NCBI GenBank assembly: GCA_010672635.1
Contig: JAAHGE010000016.1
Coordinates: 1-38,513 of the forward strand
Direction of reading: 5' to 3'
Source: Desertifilum sp. SIO1I2
Lineage (GTDB): Bacteria > Cyanobacteriota > Cyanobacteriia > Cyanobacteriales > Desertifilaceae
Length of the DNA: 38,513 nt
Made by a program: the position numbers and the translations under genes. Positions 8,950-19,000 of this stretch are shown here, one piece after another (the stretch's first letter is position 1; each line of letters begins with the position of its first letter). Under the pieces are notes generated by a model. That model was given only the letters and a program-made list of their open reading frames with translations, was not told the DNA's origin and did not search any database.

Positions 8950-9870
8950 CTAGTCCCGCGATTTTTGAGCCACCATTTCCAGCCAGTAGCGCGGGACTTC
9001 CGTCAGCCCCTCAGCCGCTAGGGTGGGCGCAGCCGCATAAAATAGGGCTTCGCACGCCAGCTTCACGGGATAGCCACTCAACAGCACTTTCCCCAAACCT
9101 GCATAGGAACCAATCGTTTCAAAGCTGCGCTGCGTCAGCATCACCGTCCGCTCGTTTTGCCATTGCACATTGAGGTTGTGGGCGGCCATCTCTTGGGTAT
9201 ACTCCAGGATTGATAGCCAATGGGTGGAAAAAGCCGGGGCCCCTTGACCGCGCTGGCGCACGATACCGGGAAGTCCCGCCGCTTTGAGTTCGGCGTTGCG
9301 ACGTTGCAAATAGGCGATCGCTTCTTGCACCCAACGCAGATAAATCGGTTCGGTTCCCGGAACGTAAGTCCCGGCGTAAAAGGAGGTATTAAAGGCAAAA
9401 TAGCCCCCCGGTCGCAAAACGCGAGCAATTTCGCCAAAGAGTGCTTCCCGATTGGCGACCATATGAATGGCATTGCCCATCATCGCTAAATCAATGCTGT
9501 GGGTTGCAATCGGCAAACAATCCGCCGTTCCCTCCACCAAAATCACAGTACCGCTTTGTTGAGGCGTTAAGGGTTGAAAAAAACCCATCTGCGCTAAATC
9601 GGCTTGACCCCACAATAGCGACTCCCTAGAGAGATCTACGCCCACCACCTGCGGGAGTTCCCCTCGGTTCTCCGCCAGACAGCGTTTTAGCAACAGTTCC
9701 GTCATCGTTCCCGTACCGCAGGCCAAGTCAAGAACGCTTTGCACTGATTGGAGGGGCAACCCTTCAATCAATAAACGGTTGGCTTCAATATATTCGGGTT
9801 CGCGGGAAAACGGTTCATAGGAGGTATCAATATCGATTTCATCGAACGCCAGGGAGGGGGAATAAGTCAT
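8950..9870 (-). CDS. Class I SAM-dependent methyltransferase
   Basis: This is a 306-aa methyltransferase of the UbiE/Methyltransf_11 type. Motif I is VLDLACGTGTMTELL (residues 46-60). The acidic end of strand 2 is VVGVDLS, motif II-like IDLAMMGNAIHMV follows, and the post-motif is VLRPGGYFAFNTS. The N-terminal stretch FSREPEYIEANRLLIEG is typical for cap helices over small-molecule substrates. It starts 33 bp after the P450 stop. O-methylation of a hydroxylated lipid or polyketide chain, or of a carboxylate, is plausible. C-methylation cannot be excluded. Confidence 0.9.
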   Translation of the reverse strand: MTYSPSLAFDEIDIDTSYEPFSREPEYIEANRLLIEGLPLQSVQSVLDLACGTGTMTELLLKRCLAENRGELPQVVGVDLSRESLLWGQADLAQMGFFQPLTPQQSGTVILVEGTADCLPIATHSIDLAMMGNAIHMVANREALFGEIARVLRPGGYFAFNTSFYAGTYVPGTEPIYLRWVQEAIAYLQRRNAELKAAGLPGIVRQRGQGAPAFSTHWLSILEYTQEMAAHNLNVQWQNERTVMLTQRSFETIGSYAGLGKVLLSGYPVKLACEALFYAAAPTLAAEGLTEVPRYWLEMVAQKSRD

Positions 9871-9903
9871 TACAATCCTCAGTTTCTAAAAACCTGCAAG
9901 CGT

Positions 9904-11295
9904 TCAAGCAACGGTCTGGGTTTTGACGCGCGGGAAAAACATGACCTTCAGCTTGCTTTTCGGAATAAACGTGGCGCGGTTGTGCAGCATCGGCGATACA
10001 TCTTGCCCCTCTAGCACTGTCCAGTTGTAGTCCCGGAGGATATTCACCGCCAGTGCCATTAAAAACAACATGGCGTAAGGCTTACCCGCACAAATTCGCT
10101 GTCCGCCCCCAAATCCAATCAGGCTAAATTGCGTCCGTTTATCTTCCTCGCGCGGGGGGGCAAACCGTTCGGGGTCAAACTGCTCTGGATGTTCAAACAC
10201 TTCCGGCAGGTGATGGCTGACAAAGGTACACATCCGCAAACTCCAACCCGCTGGCACCGTATAGCCATTAAATTCAAAGGATTTCACAATTTTGCGCGTT
10301 CCTCCAAAGGCGGGCGAATGGACGCGTTCCACCTCTTTAAACACGGAACTTAAATAGGGAAGTTTGCTGTGGTGTTCCCAAGTAAAGGGCTGATTGCCAA
10401 TGACGGCATCAATCTCGGCTTGGGCTTTGGCTTTCACCGTTGGGTGACGGTTGAGGGCATACAGAAACCAGGTTAAGGTTGCCGCCGTTGCATCCGATCC
10501 GGCAACGGTAAACAGGAGGGTATGGGCGGCAATTTCTTTATCGCTTAGACCTTCTCCGGTTTTATCTCGCACCTGAATCCACTGGCTTAAAACATCTTGA
10601 CCGAGATGGGTGCGGCGGGTGGCAATCAGGTCGTTAATTTGTCGTTGCAATTGCACGCCCGCTTCAAGTTTAGCCCGTCTCAGACGCTTGACCGAACTGT
10701 CTCTGGCGGCCCCTAGGTTGCCAGAGCGGACTTCGGGAACGGCGACAAAGGCTTCATACAGGTTGTGCAACAAGTGTTTGCGGTCGGCGTCCTCTGCTTG
10801 CCCGGTTAACCACACCCAAATGGTTTCAAACAGCAAGGCTTTAATGGCTGGAAAACAGGTGACGGTGGGTTGTTCGGCCCACTCTTGCAAGCGCTGTTCG
10901 CCTGCTGCACAGATGGTGTTTAAAGTGAAGGCAAGGGTTTCTGGACTAAAGGCGGGGGAGGTGAGTTGGCGCAAGCGTCGCCAGGGTTCGCCGTCTTTGA
11001 GGGAATAGGGTTCGTCTCCGAACATAATTCGCACGTATGGGGCCACCCCTTGGCTAAAGCTAAAGCAGTCGGGGCGGTCGTGCAGCACAAATTTATTGGC
11101 TTCTGGGCCAATGACAAAGACTAGGGGACCCCCAAGGTGAGTTTTAAAGATGGGGCCATAGCGACGGTAACGATCCCACATATAAACAATCGGATCGGCG
11201 GCAAATTCGCGAATTTCACCAATAATCGGGGTGCCGAACGTACCGGGTGGCAAATTCGGCAACTGCAAATCGCTCGTTTGCGGTATGCTTAACAT
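9904..11295 (-). CDS. Cytochrome P450 (CYP110-like)
   Basis: This is a 463-aa P450 monooxygenase. The I-helix oxygen-binding segment is AGSDATAAT (about residues 265-273), the K-helix ExxR is E321-V-E-R324, the PERF motif is FDPERFAPP, and the heme loop FGGGQRICAGKPYA has the ligand Cys402. The N-terminus LPNLPPGTFGTPIIGEI is the proline-rich lead of class-II-like bacterial P450s. The overall look matches cyanobacterial CYP110, a family that includes fatty-acid and terpene oxidisers. I chose the ATG at 11295 over 11313 because GGAGG/AAGG precedes it. It leads the minus-strand operon that continues to 4139. It needs ferredoxin and ferredoxin reductase from elsewhere. The likely substrate is the cluster's acyl chain, by inference. 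Confidence 0.94.
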   Translation of the reverse strand: MLSIPQTSDLQLPNLPPGTFGTPIIGEIREFAADPIVYMWDRYRRYGPIFKTHLGGPLVFVIGPEANKFVLHDRPDCFSFSQGVAPYVRIMFGDEPYSLKDGEPWRRLRQLTSPAFSPETLAFTLNTICAAGEQRLQEWAEQPTVTCFPAIKALLFETIWVWLTGQAEDADRKHLLHNLYEAFVAVPEVRSGNLGAARDSSVKRLRRAKLEAGVQLQRQINDLIATRRTHLGQDVLSQWIQVRDKTGEGLSDKEIAAHTLLFTVAGSDATAATLTWFLYALNRHPTVKAKAQAEIDAVIGNQPFTWEHHSKLPYLSSVFKEVERVHSPAFGGTRKIVKSFEFNGYTVPAGWSLRMCTFVSHHLPEVFEHPEQFDPERFAPPREEDKRTQFSLIGFGGGQRICAGKPYAMLFLMALAVNILRDYNWTVLEGQDVSPMLHNRATFIPKSKLKVMFFPRVKTQTVA

Positions 11296-11568
11296 CCTTG
11301 CCCTCCAAGGCATGATGGAGATGGGGTGCGTATGTTCATCTGTGAGGGCCCATTGTCAGATGAAAGGGGACTGCACGACCCAAGGTTCGATCGGTTTCGG
11401 GAATTTCTAAATCTGAGTTAGCGTTTGACCTGGGACAGCAATTCAGGATGGTGCTAACGATTGGGGTTGGGCAATCGGATGACCCAACTTTATTTCTAAG
11501 ATGAACGCAAGCTAGAGTTTAGTCAAGGGGATAGCTCTTGACAATTTGTTAAGTGCTGAGGGGTTGGT
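11296..11568. promoter_or_regulatory. Control region of the P450-led minus-strand operon
   Basis: This 273-bp spacer lies upstream of the P450 gene. On the minus strand a TTGACT (plus positions 11521-11526) and an ATCTTA (plus positions 11497-11502) are separated by 18 bp, a weak sigma-70-like promoter. Just inside lies a 6-bp inverted repeat, GTTGGG/CCCAAC, at 11466-11488 with an 11-nt loop. It could be an operator or a leader hairpin. No small ORF with a convincing start was seen. Confidence 0.3.
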
Positions 11569-13281
11569 TTACCATTGGGCGGGTAATTGATAAGGGGGCG
11601 AACCAACCTGAGTCCAGCGTTCGACTTGCTCTTTGAGGAGATAGCGCCCTTCAAAGGTGTACTCGCCCATGCGTTGTTTGACGGCGTAGGGAAATTTATT
11701 CAGGTCGCAATAGTCGCTATCTTCCCAGGTAATTCGTTGCGGGGCATGTTGCCAGGTTTGGGCGCTGGTGGACATGACGCGGACATTGACGGCGAGGGAG
11801 TCGCCAACAGGCCAAGGGAACCAGGCGATCCCATTTTCAGGGTAAGCGTTGGCGGGGCGATCGCTCTCGGCTCCGATCGCGATGGTGTAGTTGCCTTGGG
11901 CATCAATGACGATATTTTCATCGATGATGTCAATGACGGGAATGAGTTTAATGGGCGATCCGGTTTGCAAGGTAATGCCCCAATAGCGCAGTTGTTCGGA
12001 GGATTCCATAATCGGGTTTCCGGCTAGGGTTCGCGGGGTTTTGGGGGCTTTGCCCCGAAAGACGAGGACGCGTCCGGGTTTGAGGGTGGCGGCGCTATAC
12101 AAGTAGGTGATGTGGACGTTATGGCCGCTGGTGTGTTCGTCGTTGGCGGGGGGTGGCAGTTTTGGACTCATGCCATAGAGATGGCGATAGGCTTGCAACA
12201 GGGTGGTGCGACAGTGGTCGGGATCGTCAGCGTTTCTTAACCAACCGATGAATAGGGGCGTGCCAAAGGATTTAATCAGTTTGAGCGTTCCGTCGCTATG
12301 GGTAAAGACTTGGGCGACTTTGGGAACGAAATCTCCAGGTTCCCCGGCTTGGGCGAGGTTGGCGCGGGCCCATTGTTTGAGGGCGTCTAAGGATTCTTGC
12401 TCTTTGCGCGATCGCCCCTCTTCTATCGCGGGGTTTTCTCGGATAGAATACCGTTGAGGGACTTGGGTCATGTTGAGTTCCACCTCGCGGGTAATGGGGG
12501 CGAGTTGGGGTTCTTGACCGGGAAACTGAATGCGGATGACGGGCGTGGCAACTTGACCGTAAGGTTCGTAATGGTCGGGCAAAAAGATTCGCATCCAGAT
12601 GAACGGGCCTCGGTCGCCGTTTTTGCCGCTTTGGGTGCAGCCGTAACGCAGATTGCCGGGGGCGCGATAGGGGGGAATGGCTGCTGCTCCATTCAACGCC
12701 ACGGGATTGCCATCGCGCAGTTCAAAGGTAATATGGTAGTGGCGCTTGCTGGCATTGCGATCGGCTCCAGGTAAAAAGGGATTGGTATGGCCTGGATCGG
12801 GTACGATATCTTCATCGAGGAGGGCGATTTCAGGGATTCCGGTTCCGTCGCCGATGGAGGGCAGTTCGGGACTCCAAGGGGCGCAAACCTGAAAGTTCAT
12901 CATGCGGGCGTGGGGAAAGTCGCCTTCGATTAAGATTTTGGTTCCGGAGGGGACGGGTTTGTGGTAGCGCCATAGAAAATAGGTGTTTCCTGGGGGTTCG
13001 CCTTTGGCATGGTTTTCAAACTGCCAGGTGTCGGGACTGTCGGCTAGAATTTTCCACCATTGGGCGCGTAAATCTCGCACGCCATACCAATGCGGAGGCC
13101 ATTGGATAGAAGTGGGGTCGCTGGTTGAGGTGGTTCCCCACATGCCGGGAACGGCTGGATTTTCCATCGTCTGCTGTTGTGCTATTCCGGGTTCTGTTTG
13201 CAGTTGCGATTCAACTGGCCCGCAGGCTAGGGCAATCATCGTTGATAATAGGGCGATCGCGGCAATTTTCACAATCTTCAT
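11569..13281 (-). CDS. Exported lipoprotein of unknown function
   Basis: This is a 570-aa protein. The N-terminus MKIVKIAAIALLSTMIALAC is a lipoprotein signal peptide with Cys20 as the lipidation site, so it is membrane-anchored on the periplasmic side. The rest is soluble and rich in Trp, Pro and Gly, with segments such as YFLWRYHKPVPSG, FPHARMMNFQVCAPW and YHITFELRDG that suggest a beta-rich fold. FPHARMMNFQV faintly resembles DUF1214-type lipid-associated proteins, but I cannot place the family. AAGGA lies upstream of the ATG. It is divergent from the HlyD/PKS block across a 158-bp spacer, so the two are likely co-regulated. A periplasmic role in handling or modifying the product is possible. 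No catalytic motif is evident. Confidence 0.85.
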   Translation of the reverse strand: MKIVKIAAIALLSTMIALACGPVESQLQTEPGIAQQQTMENPAVPGMWGTTSTSDPTSIQWPPHWYGVRDLRAQWWKILADSPDTWQFENHAKGEPPGNTYFLWRYHKPVPSGTKILIEGDFPHARMMNFQVCAPWSPELPSIGDGTGIPEIALLDEDIVPDPGHTNPFLPGADRNASKRHYHITFELRDGNPVALNGAAAIPPYRAPGNLRYGCTQSGKNGDRGPFIWMRIFLPDHYEPYGQVATPVIRIQFPGQEPQLAPITREVELNMTQVPQRYSIRENPAIEEGRSRKEQESLDALKQWARANLAQAGEPGDFVPKVAQVFTHSDGTLKLIKSFGTPLFIGWLRNADDPDHCRTTLLQAYRHLYGMSPKLPPPANDEHTSGHNVHITYLYSAATLKPGRVLVFRGKAPKTPRTLAGNPIMESSEQLRYWGITLQTGSPIKLIPVIDIIDENIVIDAQGNYTIAIGAESDRPANAYPENGIAWFPWPVGDSLAVNVRVMSTSAQTWQHAPQRITWEDSDYCDLNKFPYAVKQRMGEYTFEGRYLLKEQVERWTQVGSPPYQLPAQW

Positions 13282-13439
13282 TTCAGGGCATCCTTCACCG
13301 AGATAGTGCTTGCCTAATAGAGTCTGTTATAACAGCTTTAATTCGATTTTTGGGTAGTGCTGAAGTTGTCCACCCCCAATTTTGCAATCCTTCATCATTC
13401 GGCGATTGATTCTTTGCAAAACATTAAGTTTTCAGAGCC
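13282..13439. promoter_or_regulatory. Divergent control region between lipoprotein and PKS block
   Basis: This spacer separates two genes read outward, so it must carry promoters in both directions. It contains a perfect 12-bp palindrome, CTGTTATAACAG, at 13324-13335, about 43 bp from the lipoprotein start and 104 bp from the adaptor start. Such a site suits a dimeric regulator. I found no well-spaced -35/-10 pair that could be assigned with confidence. Confidence 0.4.
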
Positions 13440-15956
13440 ATGAACCCGCAACTACAAGCTCGTTTTCGTCAAGATTTGGTCATTATCCCAATTTCGGAAA
13501 AGGGAAAAACCACAAAACGCTATTTAATCAAAAATCCGGCTTCAGGAGAAACATTTGAGTTCGGCGAAGAGGAGTATTTTCTCTGTTGTGCGGTCGATGG
13601 GATAACGCCACCCACGCAAATTATCGAGGACTTCCAAGCCCGATTTTCAACCGCACTATCCCCAGAGGATTTTCAACAATTTGTGAGGCAAATTTCGAGT
13701 TTAGGACTGGTGGAAACCTTAGACCAGCATGACCCGAACTTGTCAGCCTCTCAAGTTCAGTCGCCGCCTCCCGATCGCTCGTTTGAGTTAAATTGGTCTT
13801 TATTTAATCCTGCCCACTTATTTAACCTCTCTTCTCGGCTTTTTAGACCTTGGAATTATGCCCTAAAAGTCGGAGTTTGGGTGCTATTTCCGCTCCTGGC
13901 GATCGCGCTCTTTACCCTCTGGAAAAATCGCTTGTTGCTGTGGCAAGATACCGTCCTATTATTAGAGCCTAAGCCCTTTATCCTTCAATTCATCAAAAAT
14001 CTACTCATTCTCAATTTTACCACGAAACTGCTTCAAGGAACCGTTGGCTATTATCAAGGAGCCACCGTTCAAGAATTTGGAATCACATTAGGATTTGGCT
14101 TTTTGCCCTTCTTTTATATTAACAAATCCGAGTTTTGGAAACTGCAACGCCACAAACAAGTATGGATATTTGGTACGCCCTTAATCTATCGCCTCTTTCT
14201 AATTGCTAGCGGGATATTAATTTGGCACGCAATGCGCGGAACTGGCACCCAATTAGCCGCAAGTTCCCTTACTCTCGCCCATGCATCATTTACCAGTTTA
14301 TTAATTGTTGGAAATCCCTTTTGGCCATCCGATGGTTATGGCTGGATGATTAACTTTTTTCATCTTCCTGCCACTTCTCTTCAGCGAGCCTTTCGGATCT
14401 GGGGAATGATGCTAAATCGGCGAAGATTGCCCCCCTTGCTCACTTTAAAAGGCAGAATTGGTTTAGTGATGTATGCGGCGATCGCAGTTTTATTTTGGAC
14501 TGTGTTTTTCGGCTATTCTGCTACCCTGCTGGCGGCTTCGCTGCAACGTAACTTTAGGGGTAGTGGCGTTATTTTATTCCTCAGCATTTTACCCTTATTT
14601 TGCCTTTGGTGCGCGTGGCTGACTGCTAAGTTCGGCGTCAAGCCACAACCCGCTAGCGAACAGAGCTTCACCGCTGAAGAAATCCTCTCCACTCCTTCTT
14701 CCGTTCGCGAACTTCGCCCCCCTTCATCCTCGCCACAAACAACTTATATTCCCTTTCGACAAGAACCCCAATATTTAGCGCGACCAAAAACTCGATTGAG
14801 TCGCCCCTTCAAATCATTTTTAATCCTATTTTTGATAGCTGGATGCATTGCCCTTCTGTTTCTGCCTTACCAATACCACACCGGCGGAGAAATTCAACTA
14901 ATCGCGCCGCAAAAACAAGAAATTCAAGCTGAAATTGAAGGTTATGTTCGTCAAGTCAAATTTCAGGGAGGTGATGGAACTTGGATAGAAAAGGGAAGCG
15001 TAATTGCCGTCATGGAAGCGGCTGATATTCAAAATAGCTTTAATACTACCCAAGAAGCTATTAAAGGTCAGCAAGCCCTCTTCCTTAAACAACAGGCAAA
15101 CTTAGCTAAATTGATCGCGGAACCCCGACCAGAAGTTGTAGAAGTCGCGCAAGAACAATTAGCAGTGGCTCAAAAACAACTGAATGTCAGCCTCAAGCAA
15201 TTAGAAACGCAAAAAGTTCAAGCCGAAGCCAGCGCAAGGCGGGCAACAAGATTTAGAGAATTATGGCAAGAGGGTGTAGTTTCTCAACAACAATGGGAAG
15301 ATGAACAGCGACAAGCCGACATTGATCTTGCCAATCAAGTTACAACCGAAGAAGCTATTGGCACTGCCCGTCAAAGACTGAATGAAGCGCAGGCTAATTT
15401 AAATTTAGTTTTAAGCGGCACAAATCCAAAAGACATTGAAGCTGCCCGCCAGGAAATTGAAGTAACGCGAGCGAATATTAGCCGTTTAGAGCAAGAATTA
15501 AGTTATTTAGGCACGCAGATTCAAAGCAGTCAGCTTTTCATGCCATTTAGGGGCAAATTGACCACTGCTTACTTAGATCGAAAGATTGGAACTTATTTAG
15601 AAAAAGGAGATACTTTTGCCATTGCGGAATCCGGAGATTTCATCCGAGGAGAAGTTTCAGTTCCTGAGTTTCAAGTCGATGAAATTTCTCTCAATGGTCA
15701 AGTTTTTGTCAAGCTTTTAGCTTACCCCAAGCAAACTCTAACCGGCTCAGTGGTTTCCATTGAACCCAGTGCCGTGACAACGACTTACGGACAAGTGGTA
15801 AAAGTGGTAGTTGAACTGCCAAACTCCGAGAATATTTTGAAATCTGGAATGACGGGCTACGCCAAAATTCAAGGTAGAACCATGCCCGTCATTATGGCGT
15901 TTTCCCGTGCCTTACTGCGCTTTGTTTTGGTTGAAGTGTGGTCGTGGTTTCCCTAA
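13440..15956 (+). CDS. PqqD-like / degenerate M50 / HlyD membrane-fusion protein
   Basis: This 838-aa envelope protein has three parts. Residues 1-105 resemble the PqqD-like peptide-binding fold seen ahead of cyanobacterial M50-HlyD fusions. Residues about 150-420 are a multi-pass membrane region built like a site-2 protease. The zinc-binding Asp motif NPFWPSDGYGW (Asn292, Asp298) is kept, but the HExxH helix reads LQGTV at residues 198-202, so proteolysis is unlikely. After a further membrane helix (about 458-477) comes a HlyD-type periplasmic adaptor with split lipoyl halves around a long alpha-hairpin (about 535-693). HlyD adaptors bridge inner-membrane transporters to TolC. No ABC or TolC gene lies in the window. 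It is the first gene of the plus-strand block, 54 bp before PKS1, so export or placement of the lipid product is a reasonable inference. Confidence 0.88.
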   Translation: MNPQLQARFRQDLVIIPISEKGKTTKRYLIKNPASGETFEFGEEEYFLCCAVDGITPPTQIIEDFQARFSTALSPEDFQQFVRQISSLGLVETLDQHDPNLSASQVQSPPPDRSFELNWSLFNPAHLFNLSSRLFRPWNYALKVGVWVLFPLLAIALFTLWKNRLLLWQDTVLLLEPKPFILQFIKNLLILNFTTKLLQGTVGYYQGATVQEFGITLGFGFLPFFYINKSEFWKLQRHKQVWIFGTPLIYRLFLIASGILIWHAMRGTGTQLAASSLTLAHASFTSLLIVGNPFWPSDGYGWMINFFHLPATSLQRAFRIWGMMLNRRRLPPLLTLKGRIGLVMYAAIAVLFWTVFFGYSATLLAASLQRNFRGSGVILFLSILPLFCLWCAWLTAKFGVKPQPASEQSFTAEEILSTPSSVRELRPPSSSPQTTYIPFRQEPQYLARPKTRLSRPFKSFLILFLIAGCIALLFLPYQYHTGGEIQLIAPQKQEIQAEIEGYVRQVKFQGGDGTWIEKGSVIAVMEAADIQNSFNTTQEAIKGQQALFLKQQANLAKLIAEPRPEVVEVAQEQLAVAQKQLNVSLKQLETQKVQAEASARRATRFRELWQEGVVSQQQWEDEQRQADIDLANQVTTEEAIGTARQRLNEAQANLNLVLSGTNPKDIEAARQEIEVTRANISRLEQELSYLGTQIQSSQLFMPFRGKLTTAYLDRKIGTYLEKGDTFAIAESGDFIRGEVSVPEFQVDEISLNGQVFVKLLAYPKQTLTGSVVSIEPSAVTTTYGQVVKVVVELPNSENILKSGMTGYAKIQGRTMPVIMAFSRALLRFVLVEVWSWFP

Positions 15957-16010
15957 GCGGCCAATCTTTTATGGCCCCTCGTTCAAGTGTTTTATTGAGA
16001 TTAACCGCCG

Positions 16011-19000
16011 ATGAACGTTTCTCACCTCAGTTCTTCCAGTTCGCCTTCAGATATTGCCATTGTTGGCATGTCTGCATTATTCGCCAAAGCTGCGAACTTA
16101 CAGGCTTACTGGCATAACATTTTGCATCAAGTGGATGGAGTCACTGAAGCCCCCGATAGTTGGGCGTATCCTTACTTTGACCCCAACTCGACCGAGAACA
16201 ACCGAATTTATACGCGCAAAGGGGGATTTCTGGGAGATTTAGCCCAATTCAACCCCTTAGAATTTGGAATTATGCCCACGGCGGTTGACGGGGGAGAACC
16301 CGACCAATTTTTAGCCTTAAAGTTAGCGCGGGATGCCCTTCAAGATGCTGGTTACGACCAAAAACCCTTTAATCGACAAAAGACTGGAATCATTTTAGGA
16401 CGCGGTACTTATGTCAATCGCGGTTATACCACGCTGCTCCAGCATGGGATGATTGTGGATCAGACCCTAGAACTTTTGCAACAGCTTTGTCCCCACCTCG
16501 ATAAGCAAACGCTGAGTTCTGTACGCCAGGGGTTAAAAGAGTCGCTACCGCCGTTTAGTCCCGAAATGCTACCCGGCTTAGTCCCCAACAACGTAACGGG
16601 ACGGATTGCCAATCGTTTAGACTTAATGGGGCCCAACTTTATTATTGATGCAGCTTGTGCCTCTTCATTAATTGCTGTGAAATTGGCGATGCAAGAGTTA
16701 TTAACGCATCGTTGCGACATGGTATTGGCGGGGGGAATTCACGCCTCCACGCCTCCCCAAATTTATATGATTTTTTGCCAACTGGGGGGGTTGTCCCATT
16801 CCGAAATTCGACCTTTTGATGCGTCGGCGAATGGGACCTTGTTGGGGGAAGGTTTAGGAATTTTGGTTTTAAAACGGCTAGCCGATGCCCAACGCGATCG
16901 CGATCGCATCTATGCTGTTCTCAAAGGGGTTGGCAGTGCCAGCGATGGCAAAGCTTTGGGCTTGTTAGCCCCGCGTTTAGAAGGAGAAGTCTTAGCCTTA
17001 GAACGCGCCTACCAAACTAGCGGTGTAGACCCTGGCAGCATCGATCTAATTGAAGCACATGGTACCAGCATTCCTTTAGGCGATCGCACCGAGATTCAAG
17101 CCCTCTCGCAACTGTTTGGGCCGCGCCAGGGACAAATGCCCCCCATTGCCCTCGGTTCCGTCAAATCTAGCATTGGGCATTGCATCCCGGCGGCGGGCGT
17201 CGCCGGACTGATTAAAACCGCCCTGGCACTGTACCACAAAGTCTTACCCCCCACCCTATGCGAACAGGTCAACCCCGCTTTGGGGCTAGAACAAACGCCC
17301 TTCTACATCAACACACGCGCCCGACCTTGGGTTCATGGCAACCCCCACCTCCCGCGCCGCGCCGGAGTCAACGCCTTTGGCTTTGGGGGAATTAACGCCC
17401 ATGCTGTTTTAGAAGAATATCGCGAACCTTCCCCAACTGCCAGCTCCCTCGCACTGCGACCGCCGAACGAACTGCTGATTTTTTCCGGTGACGAACGCGC
17501 CGAATTCATCGAACTTCTAAAAACTACCCTCTCTCATCTACAAACTTCTCCCCCCCCAACCCTCACCCCCCTGGGCTATCAACTCTCGCAAACCCCCATC
17601 GGTTCCCATCGCCTCGCCATTATTGCCAGCGACCCCGCAGACCTGGCCGCCAAACTCGCGCTAGCCTTAGACAAACTCGATAGCCAGCCCCAACGCTTCC
17701 AAACCCGCAACGGCATTTATTACGGCCAAGGCAAACCACCGGGCAAAGTTGCCTTTCTATTTCCCGGCGAAGGGGCGCAATACACCAACATGCTGGCAGA
17801 CCTCTGTTTAGCCTTTCCCCAAGTCCGCGAATGGTTTGATTTTCTCGACCAAACCTTTTGGCAAGAACGTCCCTATCGCCCCAGTCAGGTGATTTTCCCG
17901 CCTCCCACCAGCCTCACCACCGCTGAAGAACTGTTTGCAGACCGACAATTATTTGCGATGGATATCGGTTCGGAAACCGTCTTTACGGCCAGCATGGCCT
18001 TGTACGAACTCCTTGAACAATGCCAAATTCCCTGCGAGGCGATGGTGGGTCATAGTACCGGAGAAAATACGGCCTTGTTTGCCTCCGGAACCGCCCAAAT
18101 TGAAAGTCGGGCACAGCTAGGCGAGTTAATGCGCTATCTCAACCAACTGTATCAAGAACTCGAAACCGGCGATCGCATTCCCAAAGGGGCCTTACTTGCT
18201 GTGGGGGCCATTCCCCCCGACCAAATGGCGCAAACCCTAGCGGCTGCTGAGGGTCGCCTGCATTGGGCAATGGATAACTGCGACAATCAATTGGTGCTGT
18301 TTGGCAGCGAAACCGAGATTGAAGCCATCACTCCCCCCTTAAAAGCCCAAGGGGGAATTTGTTTGCGCCTGCCCTTTGACCGGGCTTACCATACCCCCCT
18401 ATTTGCTGGCGTGGCTGAGGCGTTTCGGGCTTTCTACGAGGCGTTGAATATTCGCCCTAGCAAAATTCCCCTGTATAGTTGTGCCACCGCCGAAATCTTT
18501 CCGTGCGAACCCGCCGCCATCCGCGCCCTCGCCACGCAGCAGTGGTCAAGCCGCGTCCGGTTTCGAGAAACCATTGAAACCCTGTATAGCAGAGGGTTTC
18601 GGATTTTTGTGGAAGTTGGGCCGAGTAGCAACCTCACGGCGTTTACGAATGATATTCTGCGCGGGCGAGATGCCTTAGCCGTTGCCAGCAACAACCGCCG
18701 CCGACCGGGGTTAGAACAGTTGCAACATTTACTCGGTCGGTTATTTGCCAGCGGCGTCAATGTCAACCTCGATATCTGGTATCGAAACGCCGAGACTCAG
18801 GTTAGCGCGACCCCCCCAGCAGCAACTCCCCTCAGCCTGAGTATGCCTGCAATGCACTTATCGGAAACCTTGGTGCAAAACCTGCAAGATCAACTGCACC
18901 CTCCCCAAGAACGTCCTAGCGAACCCGTTGCCTGTAGCGGTCAAACAGCGGTCGTTTCTGCTTATTTTGACTTGATGCAAGACTTTTTAAAAAGTCAAGA

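Noticed and set aside
11466..11488. Terminator hairpin GTTGGG/CCCAAC
   Set aside because: It lies upstream of the P450 gene and downstream of no plus-strand gene, and the stem is only 6 bp; kept only as a possible operator.
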